Made by a program: the position numbers and the translations under genes
Notes under the pieces: model-generated
Told to the model about the DNA's origin: nothing
What the model saw: the letters and a program-made list of their open reading frames with translations, nothing else
Databases searched by the model: none
From: Leptospirillum ferrooxidans C2-3
GTDB lineage: Bacteria; Nitrospirota; Leptospirillia; Leptospirillales; Leptospirillaceae
DNA: 64,000 nucleotides
Direction of reading: 5' to 3'
NCBI RefSeq assembly: GCF_000284315.1
Contig: NC_017094.1
Coordinates: forward strand, 1,519,486 to 1,583,485
Shown: positions 43,459-52,338 of the stretch, piece after piece
Position numbering within the stretch: position 1 is the stretch's first letter
How the letters are laid out: every line of letters begins with the position of its first letter

Positions 43459-44409
43459 TCATTTTAACAGACTCGCTGTCTTCAAAAGGGCCCCTTCTCG
43501 CAATCCTGAATCAGAAACAATCAAACCTGCAAGATTGAGCTGCTCCATCAGGACATCGAGGATAATCCCTCCGGAAAGGATCAGATCTTCCCGCCCCTTT
43601 TCGATTCCCGGAAGCTTGAGTCGTTCGGAAAGGGTCAGGGATGAGAGTCTGCTCACAAGTTCGGTGATTCGGGATCTCTGAAGGCCATGGCCATGGATCT
43701 TTTTCGGGTCATATAAACTCATCCCCATCGAAAAAGCCATCAGGGTTGTGACGGTTCCAGCGGTTCCGACACAAGTCACACTTGACGTCAGAAATGGCAA
43801 CAGCTTTGAAATGACTCCTTCAAAAGACCTTTTGACTTCCCTTCTCGCATTCTCCAATTCCTCCTTTTTGGGAGGATCAGAGTGAATCATTCTCTCTGTG
43901 AGAGTGACCACACCCACTTCGACAGAATAGGCCCTCAAACTTTCCGTAAGGGTCTCTCCATAGATGAGTTCTGTCGATCCTCCACCAATATCGATTACCA
44001 GATACGGAGGTGTCAGATCAAAAAGATTTCCCAATGCACCGTGGTAGGTCCAAATTGCCTCAGTTTCCCCACCGATCACTTCAAGCGGAACCCCCGTTGC
44101 TTCAAACACCCGTTTTAGGACATCAGCCTGATTGCTTGCCTGACGAACCGCTGATGTCCCGATCAGACGGACAAGATCCGGTCTGAACGGAGCCGCAGTC
44201 GATAAGAATTGGGCAATCAATTCAACTGTACGGGAAAGCGCAGCTTCACCAACGATCCCTGTATCATGGAGCCCCTCCCCCAGACGGGTAATTTTTCCAT
44301 CCGTCAGTATCACCTTGGAGATTCGCTGGTTGGAAACATCCGCAACCATCATTCTCACGGAATTGGTCCCGACATCCACCAGACATATGCGATGATTCGA
44401 TAAACTCAC
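43459..44409 (-). CDS. Ppx/GppA family exopolyphosphatase or pppGpp phosphatase
   Basis: 316 residues of the ASKHA ATPase-like fold. Seen: LVDVGTNSVRMMVADV, RLGEGL, GTSAVRQASN, EVIGGETEAIWTYHGA, LVIDIGGGSTELIYG and the region GTAGTVTTLMAF. This is the short form without the C-terminal HD domain, so polyphosphate versus pppGpp specificity is open. Its start overlaps the preceding small gene as ATGA, indicating coupled translation. Confidence 0.9.
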   Translation of the reverse strand: MSLSNHRICLVDVGTNSVRMMVADVSNQRISKVILTDGKITRLGEGLHDTGIVGEAALSRTVELIAQFLSTAAPFRPDLVRLIGTSAVRQASNQADVLKRVFEATGVPLEVIGGETEAIWTYHGALGNLFDLTPPYLVIDIGGGSTELIYGETLTESLRAYSVEVGVVTLTERMIHSDPPKKEELENARREVKRSFEGVISKLLPFLTSSVTCVGTAGTVTTLMAFSMGMSLYDPKKIHGHGLQRSRITELVSRLSSLTLSERLKLPGIEKGREDLILSGGIILDVLMEQLNLAGLIVSDSGLREGALLKTASLLK

Positions 44410-44810
44410 TCCTTCTCCCCCCCGGATGATTGCGACAGATTCGAATCCTTACTCTCCCCGACGGAGCCGGTGAATGGAAAATCGCTCTTTCCCCCTCTCC
44501 GAAGCAAGCGGTTCCGCTCTTCCATGAAGAGCAGCACCCTACCCCGGAGCAGATCCCATTCAATCACTTCCCCTTCATCTAGAGATTCCTGAGCTTTTCT
44601 CTGATAGACAAATTCACCAAGTTCATGGGTTGCCGCCTCAAGTTTTTTCTCATTTTGCCGAATGGCTATTCCGGCTCGCAGAATTTCCGGAAAGTGGAAG
44701 ATCTGGAACAAACTGACCTGGCTCCATCTTCTGGAAAAACCCAGTCCCCTCAAAAAATCCTCTTTCATGGAAGAGATCTGGGATCCTTTTTTCAGCGAAC
44801 TCTGATCCAT
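44406..44810 (-). CDS. Unrecognised small charged protein between recG and ppx/gppA
   Basis: 134 residues, cytoplasmic, mostly helical with many Arg, Glu and Lys: LRAGIAIRQNEKKLEAATHELGEFVYQRK, WDLLRGRVLLFMEERNRLL. A likely coiled coil covers about 45-105 and the tail is Ser/Gly/Glu-rich. ATG at 44810 has AGGAG seven bases upstream and overlaps the end of recG; its stop overlaps the ppx start. It is clearly translated with them, but I recognise no family. Confidence 0.65.
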   Translation of the reverse strand: MDQSSLKKGSQISSMKEDFLRGLGFSRRWSQVSLFQIFHFPEILRAGIAIRQNEKKLEAATHELGEFVYQRKAQESLDEGEVIEWDLLRGRVLLFMEERNRLLRRGGKSDFPFTGSVGESKDSNLSQSSGGEKE

Positions 44811-46924
44811 TCTTCAACTCCTGTGTATCGTGACCGAATAAAGTCGGTCACAGTTGTCCATGCCCAGACCCATTTTTGATGATCGGCTCTCTGGCTGTCA
44901 CCTTCCTGGAGGAAGTTTCGGACATCCATACGGACAGATTGTAGCGTATCAAAATCTCTCAAAAGATCTGCACAGATAAAGGCCGGCGCTCCGGACTGGC
45001 GAGTTCCAAGAAACTCCCCTGGCCCTCTTGAGCGAAGGTCCTCCTCCGCCACAAGAAATCCGTCATCCGACTCTTCCAGGACATGAAGCCTGGCAATCGC
45101 CTCATCACTGGCCCCCTCACCCGGAAGAAGAAAGAAAAAACCGGGCAATGATCCCCGGCCAACTCTCCCGCGAAGCTGATGAAGCTGAGCAAGTCCAAAG
45201 CGTTCAGCGCTCTCGACAACCATGACTGTGGCATTCGGGATGTCAACACCTACCTCAATCACTGTTGTGGAAACAAGCATCAAAATCTCCCCCGACCGAA
45301 AGCGGGACATCATTTCCTCACGACTCTCGTAAGGCATCCTCCCCGTAAGGAGTCCCACTTCAACAGGTGAAAAATAAGTCGACAAAAACTCCCAGTGGCT
45401 ACTCGCATCCTTTGCTTCGATCACATCTGATTCTTCTATCAGGGGGCAAACAACAAATACCTGCTCCCCCCTCTCCAAAAACGGACGGACGATCCTGTCC
45501 CAAAAATCGTTGTCCGACCGGGAAATTCTTGTCTGGACAGGAAGCCTCCCCGGTGGTTTTTCATCAAGAATGGAAAGATCCATGTCACCATAATACGACA
45601 GTGCCAGAGATCGGGGAATCGGGGTCGCGGTCATCAGAAGGGTATCCGGCTGTGATCCCTTCCCCATCAGGGTCCGTCTCTGATCAACACCAAAACGATG
45701 TTGCTCATCGATCACAACAAGTCCCAGGCAAGAAAAGTTCAGACTTTCCTGAATCAACGCCTGTGTTCCCACCAAAAGGGAGATCTGCCCGGAATGAACC
45801 CCTGAAACAATGGCTTTCCGTTCAGATCCCTTGACACTATTAGTCAAAAGGGATGGAGTCAATCCGAGGGGTGAAAAGAGGTGGGACAATGTTTTTTCAT
45901 GCTGTTTCGCCAAAATTTCGGTTGGAGCCATTAACGCGCACTGGAATCCGGATTTGATGGCAAGATAAAGTGCCCAAGCCGCAATAACGGTTTTTCCGGA
46001 TCCCACATCACCCAAAAGGAGGCGATTCATCGGGTAATCCTTTTCAAGATCCGCCGAAATCTCTCCCATCACCTTCTTTTGCGCGTTGGTCAAAGAAAAG
46101 GGCAGAGATGAGGAAAAATGGGTGAAATCCTCCGGTGCGATCCGGTATTGGTTGGATCTTCCCTGTGCCCGGATATCGGCTTTTTTCTGAAACATCAAAA
46201 ACTCGAGGAGAAAAAACTCTTCATAGATCAGACGCTTTCGGGGAGGATAAGAGGGGTCAAGCAAGGATTCAAGAGAACCACCCGAAGGAATATCAGCAGG
46301 AAAATGAAGTCCGACAATCATTTTGAGCCAGGAATCAAATACATATTTTTTCCGGATACTTTCGGGAAGAGGATCGAAATCACTCCCCCACAGTGAGAGG
46401 AGCGTTTCCCCCATCAGCTTTCGAAAGAAAGACGATGTCAAACCAAGAGACTCTCTGTAAACAGGTACAATCCGGTTGACATGAAAGCTTTTACGGCCTT
46501 TTTGTCCCGGATCGACTTTTTCAAAGACAGGGCTTTTGACAACAATGGAACGATCGAACTCCGAATATTCGATTCGTCCGAAAAAAAAAGCATGCGCAGA
46601 TTCCGGTAGCGCTTTCAGGATGTACTCCTGACCAAACCACACTGCCTTGATCGACCCGGAACCATCTGAAAGGATTGCCTCTATGACAGGAACCCTGAGC
46701 TTGCGAATCTCTTTTTTGCGGATGGAGCTGACCGTTGCAAGGAATCCCTGCGGTTCCCCTTCCCTCAGGTTTTCAATCGAGGGGACACCTCTTCTGTCTT
46801 CATAGCGGAAAGGAAGCGTGTACAAAAGATCGAGAACCGTCCGGATGCCAAGTTTGGAGAGCCGCTCTCCTCGCCTGGGTCCAACATCAGGAAGGGATGA
46901 GATAGAGGTGGCAGGGGTCAGCAC
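44792..46924 (-). CDS. recG: ATP-dependent DNA helicase RecG
   Basis: Remodels stalled replication forks and Holliday junctions. 710 residues: N-terminal wedge (OB-fold, VRVPVIEAILSDGSGSIKAVWF-like region), then SF2 helicase motifs: LLGDVGSGKTVIAAWAL (Walker A), MAPTEILAKQH, VIDEQHRFG (DEQH box), LLMTATPIPRSLA, STTVIEVGVDIPNATVM and QLRGRVGRG. The start is GTG at 46924. The family usually starts similarly at a PDVGPKR helix (here PDVGPRRGERL). Confidence 0.96.
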   Translation of the reverse strand: MLTPATSISSLPDVGPRRGERLSKLGIRTVLDLLYTLPFRYEDRRGVPSIENLREGEPQGFLATVSSIRKKEIRKLRVPVIEAILSDGSGSIKAVWFGQEYILKALPESAHAFFFGRIEYSEFDRSIVVKSPVFEKVDPGQKGRKSFHVNRIVPVYRESLGLTSSFFRKLMGETLLSLWGSDFDPLPESIRKKYVFDSWLKMIVGLHFPADIPSGGSLESLLDPSYPPRKRLIYEEFFLLEFLMFQKKADIRAQGRSNQYRIAPEDFTHFSSSLPFSLTNAQKKVMGEISADLEKDYPMNRLLLGDVGSGKTVIAAWALYLAIKSGFQCALMAPTEILAKQHEKTLSHLFSPLGLTPSLLTNSVKGSERKAIVSGVHSGQISLLVGTQALIQESLNFSCLGLVVIDEQHRFGVDQRRTLMGKGSQPDTLLMTATPIPRSLALSYYGDMDLSILDEKPPGRLPVQTRISRSDNDFWDRIVRPFLERGEQVFVVCPLIEESDVIEAKDASSHWEFLSTYFSPVEVGLLTGRMPYESREEMMSRFRSGEILMLVSTTVIEVGVDIPNATVMVVESAERFGLAQLHQLRGRVGRGSLPGFFFLLPGEGASDEAIARLHVLEESDDGFLVAEEDLRSRGPGEFLGTRQSGAPAFICADLLRDFDTLQSVRMDVRNFLQEGDSQRADHQKWVWAWTTVTDFIRSRYTGVEEWIRVR

Positions 46925-46995
46925 GTCCTGTCAGCCGGGATCATGTAAGCCAAAAACGCAGGACACCAAGCACTCAAAGAAAATCTCCCTCTGGA

Positions 46996-48099
46996 CTATC
47001 CGGAATAATCATCAAGATGGATGGCCCGAACAAGATTCCGTCCATCTTGCTTCGCTTGATAGAGAGCTTTGTCCGCCAATGAAAAGAATCGATCGAAATC
47101 AGAAAGGTACCGGTAGTCACCACCGGAAAGACCGATACTGAGGGTTACCCGATTTTTTTTTGTTCCAGGAAGAAAAATCGTGGGAGAAGGAACCCCTTGG
47201 TCAAGATTCTTCTGAATGCTTTCCGCTTTTTCGAGAATCGTTTCCAATGACTCACCTTCAAAGACAACAAGAAACTCATCCCCACCCCAACGACAAAAAG
47301 AGAAATTCATATTTTCGAGTTGCCTCGAGACAAATAGCACCACTTGCCTGAGAAAAAGATCCCCGGCCGCATGTCCGTGCTGATCGTTGAGCGCCTTGAA
47401 ATGATCCGCATCAAACACCATAAAAACCACTGGCATTCCGACAAAGTTTCCCTGTTTTCGCTGGAGTCCCCTACGGTTCAAGATACCTGTCAGGGGATCG
47501 AGATTGGCTTCAATCGATGAAACCATCAGCTGCTTGTTCGCCGTGGCGATATCGGCTCCCATTTTTTTGATTGTGGAGAGAAGTTCTCTCGACTCGTCAG
47601 TAATCTTTTCAAAAATCTTTCTCGCCTCCTCCAGTGATTTGGACTGATTGAGGCGTTCAACATTTTTTTCAAGCCTGGAAGAAGCACTTTCCAGCGTACC
47701 GGAAATCTGGGAAACCATTTGATTCAAAAACACTACGGTCTTCTGAAACTGTTTCTTATCCTCCAGGACCTCTTTCAGAAAACCTCTGTTCCGGGTCAGG
47801 ATATCTTTCAAAATAAAATGAACCTCCCGACCAACCTCCGTATCTGACAATAGATGGACCTTGGGGATCAACCGGCTTAAGCCTTCGAGTTGCCTCAGCG
47901 ACCAGGAATCCTCCTCCATCTGGGCAAAAAGGGAAGAAACCTCGATCAGATCGGACAGGGCTTCATTACCCGGAGAGGCTTCCATCTGAAAATAGACTTC
48001 AGCATAATTCCAGGGAGTAGGGGGTAGTCCGTCCCGGCTGAGCTGACGAAGAGTATGTGCGGCTAATTCTGAGGGCTTCTTGCTCGTAGCATCTCCCAC
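46996..48099 (-). CDS. GGDEF-domain diguanylate cyclase
   Basis: 367 residues. The first 200 are helical with a predicted coiled coil leading into the catalytic domain, which starts near DPLTGILNRRGLQRK and has the active site RWGGDEFLVVFEG. It should make cyclic di-GMP in the cytoplasm. The inhibitory RxxD site usually lying five residues before GGDEF is not evident (SFCRWGGDEF), so product feedback may be weak. No membrane segment; the N-terminal part resembles no sensor domain I know. GTG start at 48099, after GGAGATTT. Confidence 0.9.
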   Translation of the reverse strand: MGDATSKKPSELAAHTLRQLSRDGLPPTPWNYAEVYFQMEASPGNEALSDLIEVSSLFAQMEEDSWSLRQLEGLSRLIPKVHLLSDTEVGREVHFILKDILTRNRGFLKEVLEDKKQFQKTVVFLNQMVSQISGTLESASSRLEKNVERLNQSKSLEEARKIFEKITDESRELLSTIKKMGADIATANKQLMVSSIEANLDPLTGILNRRGLQRKQGNFVGMPVVFMVFDADHFKALNDQHGHAAGDLFLRQVVLFVSRQLENMNFSFCRWGGDEFLVVFEGESLETILEKAESIQKNLDQGVPSPTIFLPGTKKNRVTLSIGLSGGDYRYLSDFDRFFSLADKALYQAKQDGRNLVRAIHLDDYSG

Positions 48100-48353
48100 T
48101 TCCAGAAATCTCCTTCATTTTAAAGGAAAAAGACCCGACATAAAATAACAGCCACCACCAGGAAACTATTTCCATCACGAACAAGAAGCGCACAAGGGAA
48201 CATTACGTTCAGAATGAAAAAATTTTGACAATCATTCTAGTCCAACATAAAAAAATATCAAGGATTTCAATGAAAAATCGTTTTTGTTAAAAACATTTAC
48301 ACCCATAATAATAAATATTCGTAAAAAGAGTCTCATACGCAAAGGCCCAATTC

Positions 48354-48393
48354 TGTCCTTGATCAGAAAGATTCATCTTCCTGATCAAGGACA
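48354..48393. repeat. 40-base near-perfect palindrome
   Basis: Outer arms TGTCCTTGATCAG (48354-48366) and CTGATCAAGGACA (48381-48393) match perfectly over 13 bases; inner arms AAGAT (48368-48372) and ATCTT (48375-48379) extend it with one mismatched pair between. No T-run follows on either strand. It could be a transcript-end structure, a protein site or the remnant end of an element. Confidence 0.6.
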
Positions 48394-48450
48394 AGAGTCT
48401 CTCAATCGGGTTGTCTGAAATCAGAGACACCAAGTCTCATCCAAAATCAC

Positions 48451-48479
48451 TTGATTTCGATTCTTTTTCTCTCTAGAAT
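48451..48479 (+). promoter_or_regulatory. Promoter for rpmB
   Basis: TTGATT (48451-48456), 17-base spacer, TAGAAT (48474-48479, one mismatch). The leader is about 38 bases to the GTG start. Confidence 0.55.
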
Positions 48480-48523
48480 GAAGGGGTTTTGTGGATGGAT
48501 CCCGTTTAAAGAAAGGTAAAATC

Positions 48524-48715
48524 GTGGCCAAAGAATGTGCAGTATGTGGCAAGACAAAAGTCATGGGAAACCAGATCAGCCACTCCCATAGGGTCAGCAA
48601 AAGGGCATTTCGTCCCAATCTGCAGCCAGTCAGGGCATTGATCAACGGAGCAGCAAAGCGGTTACAGGTCTGCACCCGTTGCATTCGAAGCGGAAAAGTC
48701 CAAAAAGCCCTTTAG
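48524..48715 (+). CDS. rpmB: 50S ribosomal protein L28
   Basis: 63 residues, normal for L28. Seen: the zinc-ribbon form with ECAVCGK near the start and CTRCIRSG near the end, plus GNQISHSHRVSKRAFRPNLQ. The C+ (zinc-binding) version is therefore present. Start is GTG at 48524 after GAAAGGT; a frame from 48491 lacks a ribosome binding site. It stands alone, not beside rpmG. Confidence 0.95.
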   Translation: MAKECAVCGKTKVMGNQISHSHRVSKRAFRPNLQPVRALINGAAKRLQVCTRCIRSGKVQKAL

Positions 48716-48748
48716 TTCGCCCTACTCCGCTTTTTTGAAACAGATATT

Positions 48749-48776
48749 GGAGGAGCAAACACGGAACGGCTCCTCC
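48749..48776 (+). terminator. Possible terminator after rpmB
   Basis: GGAGGAGC (48749-48756) and GCTCCTCC (48769-48776) form an 8-bp stem with a 12-base loop, 34 bases past the rpmB stop. Only a weak pyrimidine stretch follows. Confidence 0.45.
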
Positions 48777-48870
48777 TTCATCACAAAAGTGCTTCTACTT
48801 CCACATCCCGTGTTCATTCGTCTTGAAAAATCAATAAGAATCAAACTTCGTCCATCAACGAAAAAATTCC

Positions 48871-49233
48871 TCACGATAATGCCGCGGTCACCTCAATCTC
48901 GACTTTTGCCGATTTTGGCAGAGAAGCGACACCGATCGTTGAACGGGCCGGATAAGGCTCTCCGATCAATCTTGAATACACGCCGTTCATCTCCGCAAAA
49001 TCGTTCAGATCTGTCAGATATACGGTGACCTTCAAAACAGATTTCCAGTCGATACCATACGATTTCAATACACCAGCGATATTCAGAATCACTCTTTCTG
49101 TTTGTGACGAGATACCACCCTCAACAAGATTTCCGGAATTCGGATCAAGAGGAATTTGCCCTGACAGAAAAAGGAATCCACCATGTTTTCTGGCTGTCTG
49201 ATACGGTCCAACGGGAACGGGAAAATCATTCAT
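48871..49233 (-). CDS. ridA: RidA family enamine/imine deaminase
   Basis: 120 residues, the usual trimer-forming size. Hydrolyses reactive 2-aminoacrylate and related enamines. Seen: VGPYQTARKHGGFLFLSGQ, the segment KVTVYLTDLNDFAEMN and the signature ARSTIGVASLPKSAKVEIEV with the substrate-binding arginine and glutamate. ATG at 49233, seven bases after the small DUF6132-like gene's stop, so the two form an operon. Confidence 0.94.
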   Translation of the reverse strand: MNDFPVPVGPYQTARKHGGFLFLSGQIPLDPNSGNLVEGGISSQTERVILNIAGVLKSYGIDWKSVLKVTVYLTDLNDFAEMNGVYSRLIGEPYPARSTIGVASLPKSAKVEIEVTAALS

Positions 49234-49239
49234 GCTTGC

Positions 49240-49422
49240 CTAATCTCCTCTAAATGTTGCGCCCAAAAAAGCTCCGATCATTGCATACCAAGGGATAGAG
49301 ACTTTAGGGTCTCCATTCATCCGGCACACAACACCGGAACAAAATCCTTTCCGATTGACCCTTGATAAAAACAAGCCAAAGATTGCGCCTCCAATTGCAC
49401 CCAAAAACAAATGGTCAAGCAT
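49240..49422 (-). CDS. Small DUF6132-like membrane protein
   Basis: 60 residues with two short membrane-like segments rich in Gly and Ala (FLGAIGGAIFGLFL and MIGAFLGATF), separated by GFCSGVVCRMNGDPKVS. The paired cysteines followed by Asn/Asp-Pro and Ser resemble DUF6132. ATG at 49422 follows GGAGGTTAA, a very strong site, so it is well translated. Function unknown; upstream of ridA. Confidence 0.7.
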   Translation of the reverse strand: MLDHLFLGAIGGAIFGLFLSRVNRKGFCSGVVCRMNGDPKVSIPWYAMIGAFLGATFRGD

Positions 49423-49510
49423 TTAACCTCCAAAATACTGAGACAACGAGTGAACATTCCAGTACACTATCGGAACACCCCACAAACACCATACAGATTT
49501 TGGAGGAACC

Positions 49511-49774
49511 ATGGTCAAAGTCATTCTTCTCACCGCAACTTGGTGCCCGACTTGCCCCCCCGTAAAACGGTTCTGGGAGCTACTGTCCGATGATCAGGAC
49601 ATCGAATACACAGAAGTGGATATCGAATCTCCAGAAGGCGCCTGCCTTCGGGAAGAACACCAGATCCAGATGGTCCCATCGACTCTGATCAACAACCGGC
49701 TCTACTTCTCGGGGATGCCAGAAAAGCAGAGGGCAACATCCATCATTCGGGCCCTTAAGGAGTCGGAGCGGTAG
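49511..49774 (+). CDS. Small thioredoxin/glutaredoxin-like protein
   Basis: 87 residues, cytoplasmic. Redox motif ATWCPTCPP at about 9-17, then YTEVDIESPEG, and the cis-Pro position in MVPSTLINNRLYFSG. The layout is glutaredoxin-like. ATG follows GGAGGAACC. Its end overlaps the convergent cytochrome b gene by 20 bases. The partner is unknown. Confidence 0.82.
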   Translation: MVKVILLTATWCPTCPPVKRFWELLSDDQDIEYTEVDIESPEGACLREEHQIQMVPSTLINNRLYFSGMPEKQRATSIIRALKESER

Positions 49775-51137
49775 GATCAGGCCATCCGGCTCTTCCAAGA
49801 GACGAAACATACTGCGCCAGATCATGAATCTGTTCCGGCTTCAAAAACGTAAAATCCGGCATCGGGGATTGAGGGAAGTGGGCCTTCGAATTGACAAACT
49901 GGACTTTGAGCCAATGTTCCGAATGGCCAACAAGCCCCTCTTCCGAAAGGTCCGGGCCAACCTTTCCCCCTTTTCCGTCGACCATATGGCACCCCATGCA
50001 GCCACTATGGTCAAAAACGATTTTCCCCCGAGCCATGGCAGTTCTGTCAAGTGCCACCATGGGCTTGTATCCTGCTTCTGCCTCCAACGACAGGACAATG
50101 ATCAGCCCAAGACTTAAAAGAATGGTTGAAACAACGACCGGTCTCTTGTAAGGAGAGCGTTCGGGGCTTTTATCAAAAAATGGCCAAACCACCAGAAGAA
50201 TCCCGACGATCAGTGGGACTCCCAAAACACCTGCAATTTCAGGGCGAATCATTTTTAAAAGCTCAAAAATCCAGTCAAAATACCATGCAGGGGTCGGCGA
50301 GTAACTGGAGTTCGCAGGATTGGCCATCGCTTCCAGTCCCGGAGGAAAAAGAACAGCGAGCGTGGCGACCAGGATAAAGATAAAAAGCATTCCGAGAGAA
50401 TCCATCAACACCTGTCTTGGATAAAAATACTCTTTTTTCTCTTCAAGCTCGGATGGAGATCCCCGGAATGGCCCCGCAGGGCCGACCCGGCGAAAAATAA
50501 CCATGTGCAAAGCGAAAAAGCCGATGAAGAGAGATGGGAGAACCATCGTATGGATGGCAAAAAAATGCGACAGGGTCAAGGCTCCCAAGCCGGTTCCTCC
50601 CCGGATGGCACTTTTGATTACGGGACCAACAACCGGAATGATCCCCATCATGTTTGTTCCGACAATCGTTCCCCAATAAGCTCGCTCGTCCCAAGGCAGA
50701 AGGTAGCCGGTAAAAGCGGCTACCATCGTCAGTGCCAGTAAAACGACACCAACAAGCCACATGACTTCTCTTGGTCGCTTGTAAGCCCCCCAGATAAAAA
50801 CCTGAAGGAGGTGGATTCCCACCAGAATGACCATGACCGATGCTCCCCAGTAATGGAATCCTCTGATCAATCGTCCAACCGGAAGCGTTCCATATTTCAG
50901 GTGATCGATATAGTTGACACTGTCCCAGGCATGATCGGGAGTCCCACCATAGTCAAAGGCCAGCATGACACCTGTCACAAACTGTATGATCAGGGAGAAA
51001 AGGACCATGCTTCCAAAAATATAAGCCCATCTTGCGCCTCCCGGCATAGGCTCTGCCAGAAGAAACTGCATCAGGGAGCGAACTCTGATCCGTTCATCCA
51101 GGTACTCAACCAAACGGTTCGGACGGGAAGGATGCAT
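49755..51137 (-). CDS. Cytochrome b / subunit IV / c-type cytochrome fusion of a bc complex
   Basis: 460 residues in one chain. An N-terminal b6-like part has the haem-ligand histidines H95/H109 and H196/H211, the second pair 14 residues apart as in b6-type proteins. A subunit IV-like part follows with the quinol-site motif PAWY (283-286, PEWY in most). After a further membrane span comes a c-type domain with C-M-G-C-H at 380-384 and a likely Met ligand in SPMPDF. It oxidises or, running backwards in iron oxidisers, reduces quinone. Upstream is the Rieske gene; no separate cytochrome c1 is seen. Confidence 0.9.
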   Translation of the reverse strand: MHPSRPNRLVEYLDERIRVRSLMQFLLAEPMPGGARWAYIFGSMVLFSLIIQFVTGVMLAFDYGGTPDHAWDSVNYIDHLKYGTLPVGRLIRGFHYWGASVMVILVGIHLLQVFIWGAYKRPREVMWLVGVVLLALTMVAAFTGYLLPWDERAYWGTIVGTNMMGIIPVVGPVIKSAIRGGTGLGALTLSHFFAIHTMVLPSLFIGFFALHMVIFRRVGPAGPFRGSPSELEEKKEYFYPRQVLMDSLGMLFIFILVATLAVLFPPGLEAMANPANSSYSPTPAWYFDWIFELLKMIRPEIAGVLGVPLIVGILLVVWPFFDKSPERSPYKRPVVVSTILLSLGLIIVLSLEAEAGYKPMVALDRTAMARGKIVFDHSGCMGCHMVDGKGGKVGPDLSEEGLVGHSEHWLKVQFVNSKAHFPQSPMPDFTFLKPEQIHDLAQYVSSLGRAGWPDPTAPTP

Positions 51138-51192
51138 GAAAGAACCCTCCTATTTTTAAAAGGATTTTGGACAAGACTACCGTGGCATCAAG

Positions 51193-52131
51193 TCAGGACA
51201 ATCTGACCTTTTTAGGAATCCCGACAACAAACTGCTCATAAACAATCGATATCGCCCCATCTTTGGAAACCCTAACGGGCAAAGAATCCATAGGTCTTGG
51301 AGCAGGACCGGAAACACGGTTTCCATTGAGCTGATAGATGGAGTGATGGCATGGACAAATAAATTCTTTCTGTTCTGGCGTCCACTGGGGAGCACAGCCA
51401 AGATGGGGGCAAACAGGAGAAAGAACGGTAATTCTGGGATCAGAGTTTTTGAGTTCCAGAGGAGAATCCATCCCCTTGATCTGGTCTTCCGATTTGGAAT
51501 CCGGAGCATTGGGATTGGAATGATGGATCAGCCAGACGGATCTGGAAACAGGAACCTTCATCCACCCACTCACTGAAGTTCCAAAAAATGGATGTGAAAT
51601 GGGCGTATCCGTAGGAAGTGCGTTCAGATTGATTCCAAGGTCAATCCAATGATCTACCACTTTTGTTTGGGTTGCAGTCAGGATATACCCACCTATGGGA
51701 ACAACAAGACTGACACCGATCATTGATGCCACGACAACCGTTGATTTTGCCATGAAGTCCCGACGGCTCATCGCATGATCTTCTCCTAGTTCCCTCAAAT
51801 CGCAGGGCTTAAGCGTAACAAGCGCTCCGATCTCAATATGGGCACCTGGAGGAAAAAACCATGATGGAACCTCCTCATAGTCTTCCGGGTGAAAAATGGG
51901 CCATTTCGAGAGCCCATCTGAATTCATCGACTTTTTAAGATGAATCGATGATGGGGAGATCTCGGACACCAAATCCATGGGCAAGCGCCGGAGCCCGGAT
52001 AGTTCACGGACAACAAGCTCCACAATTTTTTTTTGGGTTTCGTGAAAAACAAGCTGCTCCAGGGTTCCAACCTGTTTTCCCGAATGATCCAGAACCGGAA
52101 TGCCCATTCGAAACACTACTGGCTCCGTCAT
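51193..52131 (-). CDS. Rieske iron-sulfur protein with N-terminal PRC-barrel-like domain
   Basis: 312 residues in three parts. Residues 6-65 look like a PRC barrel (MGIPVLDHSGKQVGTLEQLV, then short strands). At 121-150 a twin-arginine motif MSRRDFMAKS and a hydrophobic span follow, the usual Rieske anchor. The C-terminal [2Fe-2S] domain has CPHLGC (C241, H243, C246) and CPCHH (C259, C261, H262). The first part would stay in the cytoplasm. Stop is 55 bases before the cytochrome b gene, so they form an operon. The early region is clearly coding, so an internal start at Met 121 is less likely. Confidence 0.88.
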   Translation of the reverse strand: MTEPVVFRMGIPVLDHSGKQVGTLEQLVFHETQKKIVELVVRELSGLRRLPMDLVSEISPSSIHLKKSMNSDGLSKWPIFHPEDYEEVPSWFFPPGAHIEIGALVTLKPCDLRELGEDHAMSRRDFMAKSTVVVASMIGVSLVVPIGGYILTATQTKVVDHWIDLGINLNALPTDTPISHPFFGTSVSGWMKVPVSRSVWLIHHSNPNAPDSKSEDQIKGMDSPLELKNSDPRITVLSPVCPHLGCAPQWTPEQKEFICPCHHSIYQLNGNRVSGPAPRPMDSLPVRVSKDGAISIVYEQFVVGIPKKVRLS

Positions 52132-52338
52132 GATTCCCTCCCGTAAATAAGATTCTTTGTTAATGAAGAAGAGCTGAAATCCATACTACTCCCCAAGACC
52201 AATCCGATCAAATCAAATAACTCAAAATAAGCATTTAAAAGATTTAAAAAATATAAAAATATTACAATAAATAGATCTTACAATTGGAACAGGAGACTCG
52301 TTAGACAGAAAACACAAATGGAAATTGCCAGAAAGTGA

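Larger units (their letters stand above)
48100..48523. other. Intergenic region with a 40-base palindrome and the rpmB promoter
   Basis: 424 bases, AT-rich in 48190-48330. It holds the palindrome at 48354-48393 and the promoter at 48451-48479. The minus-strand promoter of the GGDEF gene should lie in 48120-48330 but I cannot pick it out. No coding frame convinces. Confidence 0.4.
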
